Shown here in pieces: positions 10,012 through 19,468 of a stretch of 64,000 nt of DNA. Both the position numbers and the translations under genes were made by a program. The notes beneath the pieces were generated by a model. It worked only from the letters and a program-made list of their open reading frames with translations, was not told the origin of the DNA and made no database searches. The first letter of the stretch is position 1, and every line of letters begins with the position of its first letter. The DNA is from Pseudomonas baltica (lineage in GTDB: Bacteria > Pseudomonadota > Gammaproteobacteria > Pseudomonadales > Pseudomonadaceae): assembly GCF_014235765.1 (NCBI RefSeq), contig NZ_JACMYH010000003.1:248001-312000 (forward strand), in the 5' to 3' direction.

Positions 10012-11148
10012 GTGAGCGAAACAGCCTTGCCCAAAGACGAACCCAAGAGCGCCCCACAGGTGCCTTTCGAACAGCCAGCCGCCTTGCCCCCGCAGCGCTC
10101 GGCCAATGGCAACGGCTTGGCGATCATTGCGCTGCTGCTTGCCGCTGCCGGTCTGGCCGCAGCAGGCTGGGGCGTGTGGCAGGTGCGCACGCTGACCGCC
10201 GGCCACCAGCAGCAGTCGCGGGTGATCGAAGGGCTCGCCACGCAAACGCTGACGCTGGAACACAACGAACGGCAACTCAGTGCCGATCTCGCGCAGTTGC
10301 CCGACTCCAACGAACTCGAAGACCGCCACCGCCTGCTCGCCCAGTTGCAGGGCGATCAGCAGCGCTTGAGCCAGCGCCTGGAAACCGTGCTGGGCGCCAG
10401 CCGCAAGGACTGGCGTCTGGCCGAAGCGGAGCACCTGCTGCGCCTGGCCAGCCTGCGCCTGTCTGCTCTGCAGGACGTCACCAGCGCCAAGGCGCTGGTG
10501 CAGGGCGCCGACGAAATCCTGCGCGAGCAGGACGACCCGCAGGCCTTCGCCGCACGCGAGCAACTGACCCGCAGCCTGGCGTCGCTGCAAGGCACCACCC
10601 AGCCGGATCGCACCGGGTTGTTCCTGCAGCTGAGCGCCTTGCGCGAGCAGGCCACGCAGCTGACGGCGCTGGCGCCCGAATTCCAGGCGGCCGCGGCAGC
10701 TGCGCAGGGCAACTCACCCGAAGGCGAGACCCGCTTGCGCCAGTGGTGGAACAAGATTTCCGGTTTCTTCCGGGTCGATTTCAGCCCCGACGACAGCATC
10801 CGGCCGTTGCTGGCCGGGCAGAGCCTGAGTCAGGTTCGCCTGGCCTTGAGCCTGGCGCTGGAGCAGGCCCAGTGGGCCGCGCTCAATGGTCAGGGCAAGG
10901 TGTATACGCAAGCGCTGGACGACGCCCGCAGTATTCTGGTGGCGGGCTTCAATCGCGAGAATGGCACGACCCAGGCCATGATCGAACAGTTGACCGCCCT
11001 GAAGAATCAGCCGGTTTCGGTCACCACACCTGATCTGGATGCAAGCCTCAACGCCATCCAGGCCTACCTGCAACATCGTCACACACCGGTCGAAGGCCTG
11101 CAGAAGTCGACCGAAGCAGCGCCGGCCGCTGTGGAGAGCCAACCATGA
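10012..11148 (+). CDS. hemX: HemX-type membrane protein of the heme operon
   Basis: A 378-residue inner-membrane protein annotated in the family as uroporphyrinogen-III C-methyltransferase-like HemX. The residues for methyl transfer are not evident, so that enzymatic label is doubtful. A short cytoplasmic proline-rich N-terminus is followed by one membrane helix (about residues 37-59, GLAIIALLLAAAGLAAAGWGV) and a long periplasmic coiled-coil-rich region (LEHNERQLSADLAQLPDSNE and onward). The GTG at 10012 is taken as the start since it restores the family N-terminus. The stop overlaps the hemY ATG (ATGA). Confidence 0.88.
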   Translation: MSETALPKDEPKSAPQVPFEQPAALPPQRSANGNGLAIIALLLAAAGLAAAGWGVWQVRTLTAGHQQQSRVIEGLATQTLTLEHNERQLSADLAQLPDSNELEDRHRLLAQLQGDQQRLSQRLETVLGASRKDWRLAEAEHLLRLASLRLSALQDVTSAKALVQGADEILREQDDPQAFAAREQLTRSLASLQGTTQPDRTGLFLQLSALREQATQLTALAPEFQAAAAAAQGNSPEGETRLRQWWNKISGFFRVDFSPDDSIRPLLAGQSLSQVRLALSLALEQAQWAALNGQGKVYTQALDDARSILVAGFNRENGTTQAMIEQLTALKNQPVSVTTPDLDASLNAIQAYLQHRHTPVEGLQKSTEAAPAAVESQP

Positions 11149-12401
11149 AACGGTTCTACGTGATCCTGTTTCTGGTGATTGCCGCCATGGTCGGCCTCGG
11201 CCTGGCCGTGGCCAAACACCCCGGCTACGTACTGATCGACTACCCCCATGTGATGCGCTACGAGTCGGGCCTGTGGAGCACGCTGCTGGCGTTGCTGGTG
11301 CTGGTCTTGGTGGCGTTCGTCGTCTACCTGCTGATCAGCGTGCTGGTCAGCTCCGGCCGCGTGGTCAATCCATGGTCGGGCCGCAATCGCAATCGCCGGG
11401 TGCAGACATCCATCGAGAAGGGCCAGCTGGACCTCGCCGAAGGGCGCTGGGCCAGTGCCCAGAAGCACTTGCAGCACGCAGCCGAAAATGAACGCCAGCC
11501 ATTGCTCTATTACCTCGGCGCAGCACGCGCCGCCAATGAACAGGGCCGCTACGAAGACAGCGACAACCTGCTCGAACGGGCCCTGGCACGTCAGCCACAA
11601 GCGGAATTGGCAATTGCCTTGAGCCATGCTCAGTTGCAGAGCGATCGCGGCGACAGTGACGGTTCCCTGCAGACCCTGCAAGCCATGCACGAGCGTCATC
11701 CGCGTAACGTGCAGGTGCTGCGGCAACTGCAGCGTGTGCATCAGCAGCGTGGTGACTGGCCAGCAGTGGTCAAGCTGCTGCCACAACTGCGCAAGGACAA
11801 GGCCCTGCCGGCGGCCGAACTCGCCGAGCTCGAGCGACGTGCCTGGGGCGAGAACCTGAGCGTGGCGGCGCACGCGCCCGTGCAGGAACAAGGGCAGGGA
11901 GAGGCCGGCCTGGCTGCACTGGAGCGCGCCTGGCAGGCACTCAGCTCGGCACAGCGCCAGGAACCCGCATTGGTGCTCGCCTATGCCGAGCAACTGCGTC
12001 AGGTGGGTGCGCAAGCCCAGGCTGAAGACGTGCTACGGACTGCGCAGAAGCGTCAGTACGACACGCACCTGGCTCGCCTCTATGGCCTGGTGATCGGCAC
12101 CGACCCTGCGCGCCAACTGCAGACTGCCGAAGGCTGGCTCAAACAGCACCCCCACGATGCCGGGTTGTTGTTGACCCTGGGTCGTCTGTGCCTGCAGAAC
12201 CGCTTGTGGGGCAAGGCCCGCGACTACCTGGAAAGCAGCCTGCGCCTGCAGCGCAGCCCGGAAACCTGCGCAGAACTTGCACGCCTGCTCGCCCAGTTGG
12301 GCGATACCGAACGCAGCAACCAGTTGTTCCAGGAAGGCCTCGGGCTGCTTGACGAACGTTTGCTGGCTGCACCCCTGCCCACTTCGGTGCGCACGCTCTG
12401 A
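11145..12401 (+). CDS. hemY: HemY TPR membrane protein of the heme operon
   Basis: A 418-residue protein with two N-terminal membrane helices (residues about 4-23 and 43-68) and a cytoplasmic C-terminal domain of TPR-like helical repeats (LDLAEGRWASAQKHLQHAAE, LYYLGAARAANEQGRYEDSD, LLLTLGRLCLQNRLWGKARD). HemY of gammaproteobacteria is linked to late heme synthesis and may scaffold the enzymes. It is unrelated to the Bacillus protoporphyrinogen oxidase of the same name. It ends the hemCDXY operon. Confidence 0.92.
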   Translation: MKRFYVILFLVIAAMVGLGLAVAKHPGYVLIDYPHVMRYESGLWSTLLALLVLVLVAFVVYLLISVLVSSGRVVNPWSGRNRNRRVQTSIEKGQLDLAEGRWASAQKHLQHAAENERQPLLYYLGAARAANEQGRYEDSDNLLERALARQPQAELAIALSHAQLQSDRGDSDGSLQTLQAMHERHPRNVQVLRQLQRVHQQRGDWPAVVKLLPQLRKDKALPAAELAELERRAWGENLSVAAHAPVQEQGQGEAGLAALERAWQALSSAQRQEPALVLAYAEQLRQVGAQAQAEDVLRTAQKRQYDTHLARLYGLVIGTDPARQLQTAEGWLKQHPHDAGLLLTLGRLCLQNRLWGKARDYLESSLRLQRSPETCAELARLLAQLGDTERSNQLFQEGLGLLDERLLAAPLPTSVRTL

Positions 12402-12686
12402 ATCGCTTTCGCGCGTAGAACGAGGCCGCGCCACTGCTCTGCTTCCGTGCGCACCCGGAGGCAGGGGCAGGCGCCAGTAAAACCGGCATTTGGCGCAATA
12501 TCCCCCTGATTAAACGCTTGTATGAACTTTATCCGATGCGTACCTTGATGCCATTGGCGCACGGGCATAATCTCCCCCTGCATGTACATCGACATTCGCC
12601 GTCACAGACCGCGAATCGGTCCGAGCCCTGCTTCCTGTCGTACAGGAGCGCGAAGCCGGGCATGACCCACAAGGGAAGCACTCATC

Positions 12687-13160
12687 ATGTTGGAAAGTTG
12701 CCAGAATGCCCAGGAACGTTGGGGCGGAGTTCACCTGCTGATCGATCGCTGGCTGCAGGAGCGCAATGAGCTGATCAAGGCGTTCGATGCGTTGGGCGAC
12801 ACGCCTCAGGCCCTGGTCGAAGATCGCAAGAGGCTGCAGGATTTCTGCGGTTTGCTGGTCGACTACACATCGGCCGGCCATTTTGAAATCTACGAACAGT
12901 TGACCGACGAAGCCAAGGCGTTCAATGACAAGCGTGGTCTGGAACTGGCCGACACGATCTGGCCACGCATCGACGAAATCACCCAGAAAGCGCTCGACTT
13001 CAACGATTACTGCGACAAGGGCGACTGCTCCGATGCCGCCGTCATTCTGGACAAGCTCAAGGAGCTGGGTCGGTTGTTGCACGAGCGCTTCGAGCTCGAG
13101 GACTGCCTGATCGAGGTCTTGCACAACGCTCACAAGGAAGAGTCCGTCGCCCAGGCGTGA
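12687..13160 (+). CDS. rsd: Anti-sigma-70 regulator Rsd/AlgQ
   Basis: A 157-residue all-helical protein of the Rsd/AlgQ family ([29 protein letters not shown]). It binds region 4 of the housekeeping sigma factor and shifts RNA polymerase toward alternative sigma factors. In P. aeruginosa AlgQ also influences alginate and siderophore production. The conserved [13 protein letters not shown] and [11 protein letters not shown] segments are present. It has its own 285-base upstream gap after hemY. In P. aeruginosa I recall a dsbB-type gene (dsbH) in this interval, and none is visible here. Confidence 0.94.
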   Translation: MLESCQNAQERWGGVHLLIDRWLQERNELIKAFDALGDTPQALVEDRKRLQDFCGLLVDYTSAGHFEIYEQLTDEAKAFNDKRGLELADTIWPRIDEITQKALDFNDYCDKGDCSDAAVILDKLKELGRLLHERFELEDCLIEVLHNAHKEESVAQA

Positions 13161-13178
13161 CTCTCTTTCGACGCGGCC

Positions 13179-13868
13179 CTAAGGGGCCGTGGCCAGCAGA
13201 TGAATGTCGAACGTCAGCGGTGTATTGGGTGGTATCAAGGCACCGGCGCCGTCTGTTCCATAGGCGTGCGCCGATGCAATGACCACACGCCACTTCGCGC
13301 CGACCGGCATCTGCGGCAACACCGTACGCCAGCCCTCGATGACGCTGTTCAAGCGAAACCACTGCGCCTGGGTGCTTTGGTCGAACACGCTGCCGTCGGG
13401 CAGCTTCCCCACGTATTGAACCTGCATACGCCCATCGGCGGTGGCAGGTGCCCCTGCGCCAGGTTCCAGTACGGTTACCAGAATGCCCTCAGCGATCTCC
13501 CGCACCCCGGCCTTGGCTCGTTCGGCGGCCATGAAGCGGCGCTCGGCGGCCAGCGCCTGTTCCGTATCGGCTGCTTCGTCAGGCTTGTCCGTCTTGTCCG
13601 CCTGTGCCTGATACTGAGCCAGCAATTGGCCGATGCGCTCGTCGCTCAATGCCAGCGGCTCTTGTCGATACGCCTCCTGCAAGCCCTTGAGCAGGGCGTC
13701 GAGTTGAAGCCCGGGGGCGTCCTGGCGCAGGCGTTCCCCCAGGCTGGCGCCCACACTGTAGGCCAGGTCGCGGGCACCGTCCGGCGCAGCTTGCGCGTGC
13801 GCGTGCGCTTGTGGCAGGGCCAGGGACAATGGCACCAGGGACAACGACAACAGCAGGCGAGGCAACAT
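13179..13868 (-). CDS. FKBP-type peptidyl-prolyl isomerase, exported
   Basis: A 229-residue periplasmic FKBP of the FkpA/Mip type. The signal peptide (MLPRLLLSLSLVPLSLALPQAHA) is followed by an N-terminal helical dimerisation domain (LAYSVGASLGERLRQDAP ... LSDERIGQLLAQYQAQ), a long helix with a charged TDKPDEAADTEQALAAERRF stretch, and the C-terminal FKBP domain (MQVQYVGKLPDGSVFDQST ... VIEGWRTVLPQMPVGAKW ... IPPNTPLTFDIHLL). The start at 13868 is chosen because it gives the signal peptide. It converges on rsd, with 18 bases between the stops. Confidence 0.92.
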   Translation of the reverse strand: MLPRLLLSLSLVPLSLALPQAHAHAQAAPDGARDLAYSVGASLGERLRQDAPGLQLDALLKGLQEAYRQEPLALSDERIGQLLAQYQAQADKTDKPDEAADTEQALAAERRFMAAERAKAGVREIAEGILVTVLEPGAGAPATADGRMQVQYVGKLPDGSVFDQSTQAQWFRLNSVIEGWRTVLPQMPVGAKWRVVIASAHAYGTDGAGALIPPNTPLTFDIHLLATAP

Positions 13869-14016
13869 CACATTCTCCAGGACAAGACACGGCGAGCATG
13901 GACCGATTATGCCACCGACCGGGAAACGGGGCCTCGCGGACACAGTCAACATGTTCTGGCGGCTCTACAGCCACAGGTCTAGTATGAGCCTCTACCCATC
14001 GGCCAGGAGGTAACCC

Positions 14017-14811
14017 ATGTCGGCTAACAAGAAGCCCGTAAACACCCCGTTGCATTTGCTTCAACAGCTTTCCGGCAGTTTGCTCGAGCACCTCGAAAGT
14101 GCATGTTCCCAGGCCTTGGCCGATGCTGAAAAACTGCTCGCCAAGCTCGAGAAGCAGCGCGGCAAGGCTCAGGAAAAACTGCACAAGTCGCGCACCAAAG
14201 TGCAGGACGCTGCTACTGCCGGCAAGAAAAAGAAGCAAGCCAAGGCGCACGACTCGGTGAGCGAACTCGAACAACTGCTCGACGAGCTCAAGGACCGCCA
14301 GGCCGAAACCCGCGCCTACATCGTCGAGCTCAAGCGCGACGCCCAGGAAAGCCTGAAACTGGCAGCCGGGGTAGGGCGCGTCCAGGAAGCGGCGAGCAAG
14401 GCAATCGAAACCCGTTCAGCCAAGCCCAAGGCAACCCCTGCGGTCGCGGCCAAGTCGGCCAGCCCGGCAGCCAAGCCTGCCGCTCGCACGCCCGCCAAGA
14501 GCACCCCAGCCGGGTCGACTGCACGTGCGGCCGCGAAGCCTGCAGCCAGCAAAACCACCCGTGTAGCTGCCGCAGCTACTGCGAGCAAGCCGGCGGTTTC
14601 CCGCAGCACTACCCGCAAGGCCCTGGCGGCCCCGGGCGCGGCGGTCAAGCCTGACGCCAAGGCACCCGCCAAGCCGGCTGCGCGGCCGGCCAGAAAGCCT
14701 GCGGCCGCCAAGTCGCTTGCCGCAGCCGTGCATTCGAGTGCGACCGAGTCCGGTGCTCCCGCCACTGGCGCTCAGGACGACAAGGGCGACGCATCTTCGA
14801 GCCAAGCCTGA
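14017..14811 (+). CDS. algP: AlgP-like histone H1-type protein with Lys/Ala/Pro-rich tail
   Basis: A 264-residue protein with two parts. The N-terminal half is a coiled coil (LLQQLSGSLLEHLESACSQ ... EKQRGKAQEKLHKSRTKVQ, then SELEQLLDELKDRQAETRAY). The C-terminal half, from about residue 130, is a low-complexity Lys-Ala-Pro tail with KPAA/PAKP-type repeats (KPAARTPAKS, AKPAASKTT, AKAPAKPAARPARKPAAAK). This is the AlgP (AlgR3) design, a histone H1-like nucleoid protein regulating algD in P. aeruginosa. The acidic end (DDKGDASSSQA) is unusual for a DNA-binding tail. Repeat tails vary in length between strains through slippage. Its 3' end overlaps the convergent gene by 40 bases. Confidence 0.88.
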   Translation: MSANKKPVNTPLHLLQQLSGSLLEHLESACSQALADAEKLLAKLEKQRGKAQEKLHKSRTKVQDAATAGKKKKQAKAHDSVSELEQLLDELKDRQAETRAYIVELKRDAQESLKLAAGVGRVQEAASKAIETRSAKPKATPAVAAKSASPAAKPAARTPAKSTPAGSTARAAAKPAASKTTRVAAAATASKPAVSRSTTRKALAAPGAAVKPDAKAPAKPAARPARKPAAAKSLAAAVHSSATESGAPATGAQDDKGDASSSQA

Positions 14812-15272
14812 GTCTCCCTGGCTGCCACGCCCAGCACGTGTAACGCCGCGCTCGAGTGCGCGGCCGTTGCGGGTAGCAAAGCAGGCAGCCAGGTCATGCT
14901 CAAGCCCTGCGTAGCGAGGGGCCAAGGTGCGGCCTGATCGTGCAGGCGCTGCAGCAACTGGCGTTCGGCGTTCAGTTCCAGTGCCTTGACCGATTCGCGC
15001 AGGTGCATCAGCTCAGGGTCTTGCACGGCCTGGGCTCGCCACTGCTGGCGCAATTCGCGCAAGGGTCGCACCACGTCCTCATGCCAAGGCGTGGCGATCG
15101 CCTCCAGCAGCCTCACTCGTTCGCATGTGCAGGCCACGCCTCTGGCATCCAGCCAGGCACCGCACAGCAGCAGGCACACGTTGGCGCCATCTGCTTGCAG
15201 CTGCAGGCAGGTGGTTTCGATGCCTGGTCGGGCATAGAGGTCCAGGACAAACTTCCACAACTCATCATGCAT
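14772..15272 (-). CDS. TIGR02444 family protein
   Basis: A 166-residue cytosolic protein starting MHDELWKFVLDLYARPGIE, the hallmark of TIGR02444, a family found in Pseudomonas next to the algP and ABC-F genes. It is probably helical, with several conserved Cys/Trp residues (CLLLCGAWLDARGVACT). The function is unknown. The start at 15272 is preferred over an upstream ATG for family fit. Its last 40 bases are antisense to the end of algP, so the two convergent messages overlap. Confidence 0.8.
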   Translation of the reverse strand: MHDELWKFVLDLYARPGIETTCLQLQADGANVCLLLCGAWLDARGVACTCERVRLLEAIATPWHEDVVRPLRELRQQWRAQAVQDPELMHLRESVKALELNAERQLLQRLHDQAAPWPLATQGLSMTWLPALLPATAAHSSAALHVLGVAARETQAWLEDASPLSS

Positions 15273-15322
15273 CGTGCTACTCGCGCCAGTGGGCAAGGAA
15301 GCTGGTAGACTTCGCCGCCATT

Positions 15323-17233
15323 ATGATCCGACTTCAGAACCTCACTTTACAGCGTGGCCCGCAGCGTCTGCTAGAAGACGCCGAGCTGACCCTGCACGCC
15401 GGTCAGAAAGCCGGCCTCATCGGCGCCAACGGTGCTGGCAAATCCAGCCTGTTCGCCTTGCTGCGTGGCGAGCTTGTGCCCGACTCCGGCAATTGCTACC
15501 TGCCCGCCGATTGGCGTATCGCCCACATGCGCCAGGAAGTCGATACCCTCGAACGCATTGCGGTCGACTACGTACTCGATGGCGATGTGCGTCTGCGCGA
15601 AGTGCAGCAGGCACTGGCGGACGCCGAGGCCACGCAGGACGGTGCGGCCCAGGCGCGCCTGCATGCCGAGCTCGACAGTGCCGACGGCTATACCGCGGAC
15701 GCACGTGCACGCAAGCTGCTCGCAGGGCTTGGTTTCAGCAACGAGCAGATGGACCGTCAGGTCGGTGATTTTTCCGGGGGCTGGCGGATGCGCCTGAGCC
15801 TGGCTCAGGCTTTGATGTGCCCTTCCGACCTGCTGCTGCTCGACGAACCGACCAACCACCTGGATCTCGACGCCATTCTGTGGCTCGAGGACTGGCTCAA
15901 GGGCTATCCCGGCACCCTGCTGTTGATCTCCCACGACCGCGACTTCCTCGACGAAGTCGTCGATCACGTGGCCCACGTCGAACAGCAGAAGCTGACCCTG
16001 TACCGTGGTGGCTACAGCGCCTTCGAACGCGCCCGTGCCGAACGCCTGGCGCAGCAGCAGCAAGCGTACGAGAAGCAGCAGGTGCAGCGCGCGCACATGG
16101 AGAAGTACATTGCGCGCTTCAAGGCCCAGGCCACCAAGGCGCGTCAGGCGCAGAGCCGGATTAAGGCCCTGGAGCGCATGGAAGAGCTGTCGGCGGCACA
16201 CGTCGACTCGCCCTTCGACTTCGTGTTCCGCGAATCGGTGAAGATCTCCAGCCCCTTGCTCGACCTGTCCGAAGGTCGGCTGGGCTACGGCGAAACGGCC
16301 GTGCTGGAGAAGGTCAAGCTGCAGCTCGCGCCCGGTGCGCGCATTGGCCTGTTGGGCCCCAATGGCGCGGGCAAGTCGACCCTGATCAAGAACCTCGCCG
16401 GCGAGCTCACGCCCATCGGCGGACGCCTGGTACGTGGCGAGAACCTGGTGGTGGGCTATTTCGCCCAGCACCAGCTGGACTCCCTGGACAGCAAGGCCAG
16501 CCCGTTGCTGCATCTGCAGCGGCTGGCGCCGGGCGAGCGTGAGCAGGTACTGCGCGACTTCCTCGGTGGCTTCGATTTCCGTGGCGCGCGCATCGATGAA
16601 CCGGTGCTGAATTTCTCCGGTGGCGAAAAGGCCCGCCTGGCGCTGGCGTTGATTGCCTGGGAACGGCCCAACCTGTTGCTGCTCGACGAACCGACCAATC
16701 ACCTCGACCTGGAGATGCGCCTGGCCCTGACCATGGCCCTGCAGGAGTTCAGTGGTGCGGTGCTGGTGGTGTCCCACGACCGGCATCTGCTCAAGAGCAC
16801 CACCGACGATTTCCTGTTGGTGGCCGATGGCAAGGTCGAGCCGTTCGATGGCGATCTGGACGACTACGCGCGCTGGCTGGTGGATTATCGCCAGCGCCAT
16901 GCCCCGGTCAGCAATACCCCGGTCAACCTCGACAAGACCGACAAGAAAGCCCAACGGCAGGCCGCCGCCGCGCTGCGTCAGCAACTGGCACCGCACAAGC
17001 GCCAGGCCGACAAGCTGGAGCGCGATCTGGGTGAAGTGCACGAGAAACTGGCGAAGATAGAAGCCGCCTTGTCCGACAGCGCCCTCTACGAGGCCGCGCG
17101 CAAGGATGAACTGCGCGACCAGCTTGCCCAACAGGCCAGGCTCAAGGTGCGCGAGGGTGAGCTGGAAGAGCAGTGGATGGAAGCGCTGGAACTGCTCGAA
17201 GACATGCAGGCGCAGCTCGAGGCATTGACCTGA
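15323..17233 (+). CDS. ABC-F family ATPase (YheS-like)
   Basis: A 636-residue soluble protein with two ABC ATPase domains and no membrane part, typical of ABC-F proteins that act on the ribosome. Walker A motifs are GANGAGKSS (residues 34-42) and GPNGAGKST in the second half. The signatures are FSGGWRMRLSLAQA and FSGGEKARLALAL, and there are two LLLLDEPTNHLDL Walker B segments. The linker between domains is rich in Gln/Lys/Arg (EKQQVQRAHMEKYIARFKAQ), and the C-terminus is a coiled coil (ADKLERDLGEVHEKLAKIEA). Length and N-terminus fit YheS better than Uup or EttA. Confidence 0.93.
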   Translation: MIRLQNLTLQRGPQRLLEDAELTLHAGQKAGLIGANGAGKSSLFALLRGELVPDSGNCYLPADWRIAHMRQEVDTLERIAVDYVLDGDVRLREVQQALADAEATQDGAAQARLHAELDSADGYTADARARKLLAGLGFSNEQMDRQVGDFSGGWRMRLSLAQALMCPSDLLLLDEPTNHLDLDAILWLEDWLKGYPGTLLLISHDRDFLDEVVDHVAHVEQQKLTLYRGGYSAFERARAERLAQQQQAYEKQQVQRAHMEKYIARFKAQATKARQAQSRIKALERMEELSAAHVDSPFDFVFRESVKISSPLLDLSEGRLGYGETAVLEKVKLQLAPGARIGLLGPNGAGKSTLIKNLAGELTPIGGRLVRGENLVVGYFAQHQLDSLDSKASPLLHLQRLAPGEREQVLRDFLGGFDFRGARIDEPVLNFSGGEKARLALALIAWERPNLLLLDEPTNHLDLEMRLALTMALQEFSGAVLVVSHDRHLLKSTTDDFLLVADGKVEPFDGDLDDYARWLVDYRQRHAPVSNTPVNLDKTDKKAQRQAAAALRQQLAPHKRQADKLERDLGEVHEKLAKIEAALSDSALYEAARKDELRDQLAQQARLKVREGELEEQWMEALELLEDMQAQLEALT

Positions 17234-17330
17234 TACTGGGGCTTGATGCCGAGCTGCCTGCACGGGCCCATAGCCAAATTCGCTGCGCCGTTTTACCTTA
17301 GTCTGTACCTATTCGAGCGTCGAGGTTCGT

Positions 17331-17963
17331 ATGCTGCTGGAAACCTGGTTGGCCTTTTTGGTGGCGTGCTGGATCATCAGTCTTTCGCCTGGGGCCGGGG
17401 CTATCGCGTCCATGTCCAGTGGCTTGCAGCACGGTTTCCTGCGCGGCTATTGGAATGCGATCGGCCTGCAGTTGGGGCTGCTTCTGCAAATTGCGATCAT
17501 TGCGGCTGGCGTCGGGGCCGTGCTCGCGGCGTCGGCCACGGCGTTCCAGGCGATCAAGTGGTTTGGCGTGCTCTATCTGCTCTATCTTGCGTTCAAGCAA
17601 TGGCGTGCACTGCCTGCCGACCTCGGTGAGGAAGCGGGGCAAAAGCCGGCTGGCAAGGCCTCGAGCCTGGTGCTGCGTGGTTTTCTGGTGAACGTCGGCA
17701 ACCCCAAGGCGCTGGTATTCATGCTGGCGGTATTGCCGCAATTCATCAATCCGCACGCGCCCCTGCTGGTTCAATACCTGACCATTGCAGCCACCATGGT
17801 GACCGTGGACCTGATCGTCATGGCCGGCTATACCGGGTTGGCGGCGAAGGTGCTGCGGCTGCTGCGCACGCCGCGTCAGCAGCGACGCATGAACCGCACC
17901 TTCGCCGGCTTGTTCGTGGCGGCGGCGACCCTGCTCGCTACGCTGCGGCGGGTGCCTGCCTGA
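17331..17963 (+). CDS. LysE/RhtB family amino acid exporter
   Basis: A 210-residue inner-membrane protein with about six hydrophobic helices. The LysE-family signature is present: SLSPGAGAIASMSSGLQHGFLRG near the N-terminus, then LVNVGNPKALVFMLAVLPQF at mid-protein. It probably exports an amino acid or derivative. The substrate cannot be read from sequence. It stands alone after the ABC-F gene and converges on elbB. Confidence 0.88.
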   Translation: MLLETWLAFLVACWIISLSPGAGAIASMSSGLQHGFLRGYWNAIGLQLGLLLQIAIIAAGVGAVLAASATAFQAIKWFGVLYLLYLAFKQWRALPADLGEEAGQKPAGKASSLVLRGFLVNVGNPKALVFMLAVLPQFINPHAPLLVQYLTIAATMVTVDLIVMAGYTGLAAKVLRLLRTPRQQRRMNRTFAGLFVAAATLLATLRRVPA

Positions 17964-17972
17964 ATTCGGCGG

Positions 17973-18632
17973 TCAGGCCTGGGTGAGTTCGATCACCCGG
18001 TCCACCAGCTTGTTGATGCCGGCGGCGGCTTCGCTGATGGTCTTGGCGCTCATGTAGGCGGGGGTGCTGACCAGCTTGCGGGCGGTGTCCTCGACGATCT
18101 CGGTCACTTCGCATTCCTGGTGGGTGCCACCCATCTTCTCGATGGCCTGCGCGGTTTCGGCATCGGTGCCGATGGTGCAGGTCACGCCGGGACCGTAGAT
18201 TTTTGCCGCCAGCGCCGGTGAGATGCAGATCAAGCCAACCGGCTTGCGCGCTTCGGCGAAGGCCTCGGCCAGTGCCTGCACTTGCAGGTTGACCGAGCAG
18301 GCAGCGCCGTCGCTGGCGAAGGAAGACAGATTCTTTGCCGCGCCGAACCCACCTGGAACGATCAAGGCATCGAAATCATCAGCGTTGGCCAGGGCGATGT
18401 CCTTGACCTCGCCACGGGCGATCCGCGCCGATTCCACCAGCACGTTGCGCGACTCGGGCATTTCCTCGCCGTTCAAGTGGTTGATCACATGCTTCTGGGC
18501 AACGTCGGGCGCGAAGCACTGCACTTGGCAGCCGCGCTGGTCCAGGCGCAGCAAGGTGATCACGCTTTCCTGAATTTCGCTGCCGTCATAGACGCCACAG
18601 CCGGAAAGGATCACCGCGATTTTCTTGGTCAT
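17973..18632 (-). CDS. elbB: ElbB, DJ-1/PfpI-like isoprenoid-linked glyoxalase
   Basis: A 219-residue protein of the DJ-1/PfpI superfamily. The N-terminus KKIAVILSGCGVYDGSEIQE and the segments LIVPGGFGAAKNLSSFA and KPVGLICISPALAAKI, with the nucleophile-elbow Cys, identify ElbB. E. coli ElbB has weak glyoxalase activity and is linked genetically to isoprenoid production. The physiological substrate is unsettled. The start ATG at 18632 matches the family. Confidence 0.92.
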   Translation of the reverse strand: MTKKIAVILSGCGVYDGSEIQESVITLLRLDQRGCQVQCFAPDVAQKHVINHLNGEEMPESRNVLVESARIARGEVKDIALANADDFDALIVPGGFGAAKNLSSFASDGAACSVNLQVQALAEAFAEARKPVGLICISPALAAKIYGPGVTCTIGTDAETAQAIEKMGGTHQECEVTEIVEDTARKLVSTPAYMSAKTISEAAAGINKLVDRVIELTQA

Positions 18633-18722
18633 GTCGAACTCCGATTGTGGCCACTGCTTCATTGGCATGTGTTCAGTAGCATGGATCACGCTCGGCGGCG
18701 TGTGTTCAGTTCGAGCGGGCCC

Positions 18723-19337
18723 TCAGGGCTGCTCGTCACCGGGCGCAGGCGTCGCCGCAGGGGCTTCCAGGCGCGCCTGGCGGGCGATGCGCGCAGCCTT
18801 GATGCGGCGCCGTACCCACAGCAGGACGCCGATCAGCACCAGCGCGCCAAGGACCCACAGCTCGTATTTCTTGACGTTGCCCAGCATGTGTTCGAGGAAC
18901 GAGCCGAAGTGGTAGGCCGCCAGGCCCAGTGCCGTGGCCCAGACCGCAGCCCCGATGCCGTTGAGCAGCAGGTAACGCCGTGGTGGGTAGCCGGACAGAC
19001 CGATCGCCACCGGCATGACGGTGCGCAGGCCATAGACGAAACGAAAGCTCAGGACCCAGATGTCCGGATGCCGGCGGATGTGCTCCAACGCACGGTCGCC
19101 CAACAGCTGCCAACGAGGTTTGCGCGCCAGTAGCTTGCGTCCATGCTTGCGGCCCATGAAATACCATAGCTGGTCGCCTGCGTAGCTGCCGAAGAAGGCC
19201 ACCACCACAACCATGTTGATATCCATGTAGCCACGGAACGCCAGAAACCCGGCCAGGACCAGAATGGTCTCGCCTTCGAAGAACGTGCCGAGGAACAGGG
19301 CGAAATAGCCAAAATCGTTCAGGAATTGTTGGAGCAT
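18723..19337 (-). CDS. DedA family membrane protein
   Basis: A 204-residue DedA/SNARE-associated family protein with about five membrane segments. Motifs are FLGTFFEGETILVLAGFLA, the GxxxGDxxWY-type segment SYAGDQLWYFMGRKHGRK, and the conserved FRFVYGLRTVMPVAIG. DedA proteins are proposed undecaprenyl-phosphate or phospholipid scramblases/flippases that support membrane integrity and antimicrobial resistance. The C-terminal tail (LEAPAATPAPGDEQP) is a hydrophilic extension. It is divergent from ppk. Confidence 0.92.
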   Translation of the reverse strand: MLQQFLNDFGYFALFLGTFFEGETILVLAGFLAFRGYMDINMVVVVAFFGSYAGDQLWYFMGRKHGRKLLARKPRWQLLGDRALEHIRRHPDIWVLSFRFVYGLRTVMPVAIGLSGYPPRRYLLLNGIGAAVWATALGLAAYHFGSFLEHMLGNVKKYELWVLGALVLIGVLLWVRRRIKAARIARQARLEAPAATPAPGDEQP

Positions 19338-19468
19338 TTTATCGATGCTGGCGAAGTGAATGCGCAGCCTAACCCGTCATGGGCATACATGAAAGTGTCC
19401 AAATGTGTCTTGTCGTGAACAATGCTTGTCAACCTGAGAACGCAGACACCTTGTGGATGCGGCCGGTC

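Noticed and set aside
15371..17263. 630-residue minus-strand frame opposite the ABC-F gene
   Set aside because: No domain, antisense to an intact ABC-F ATPase.
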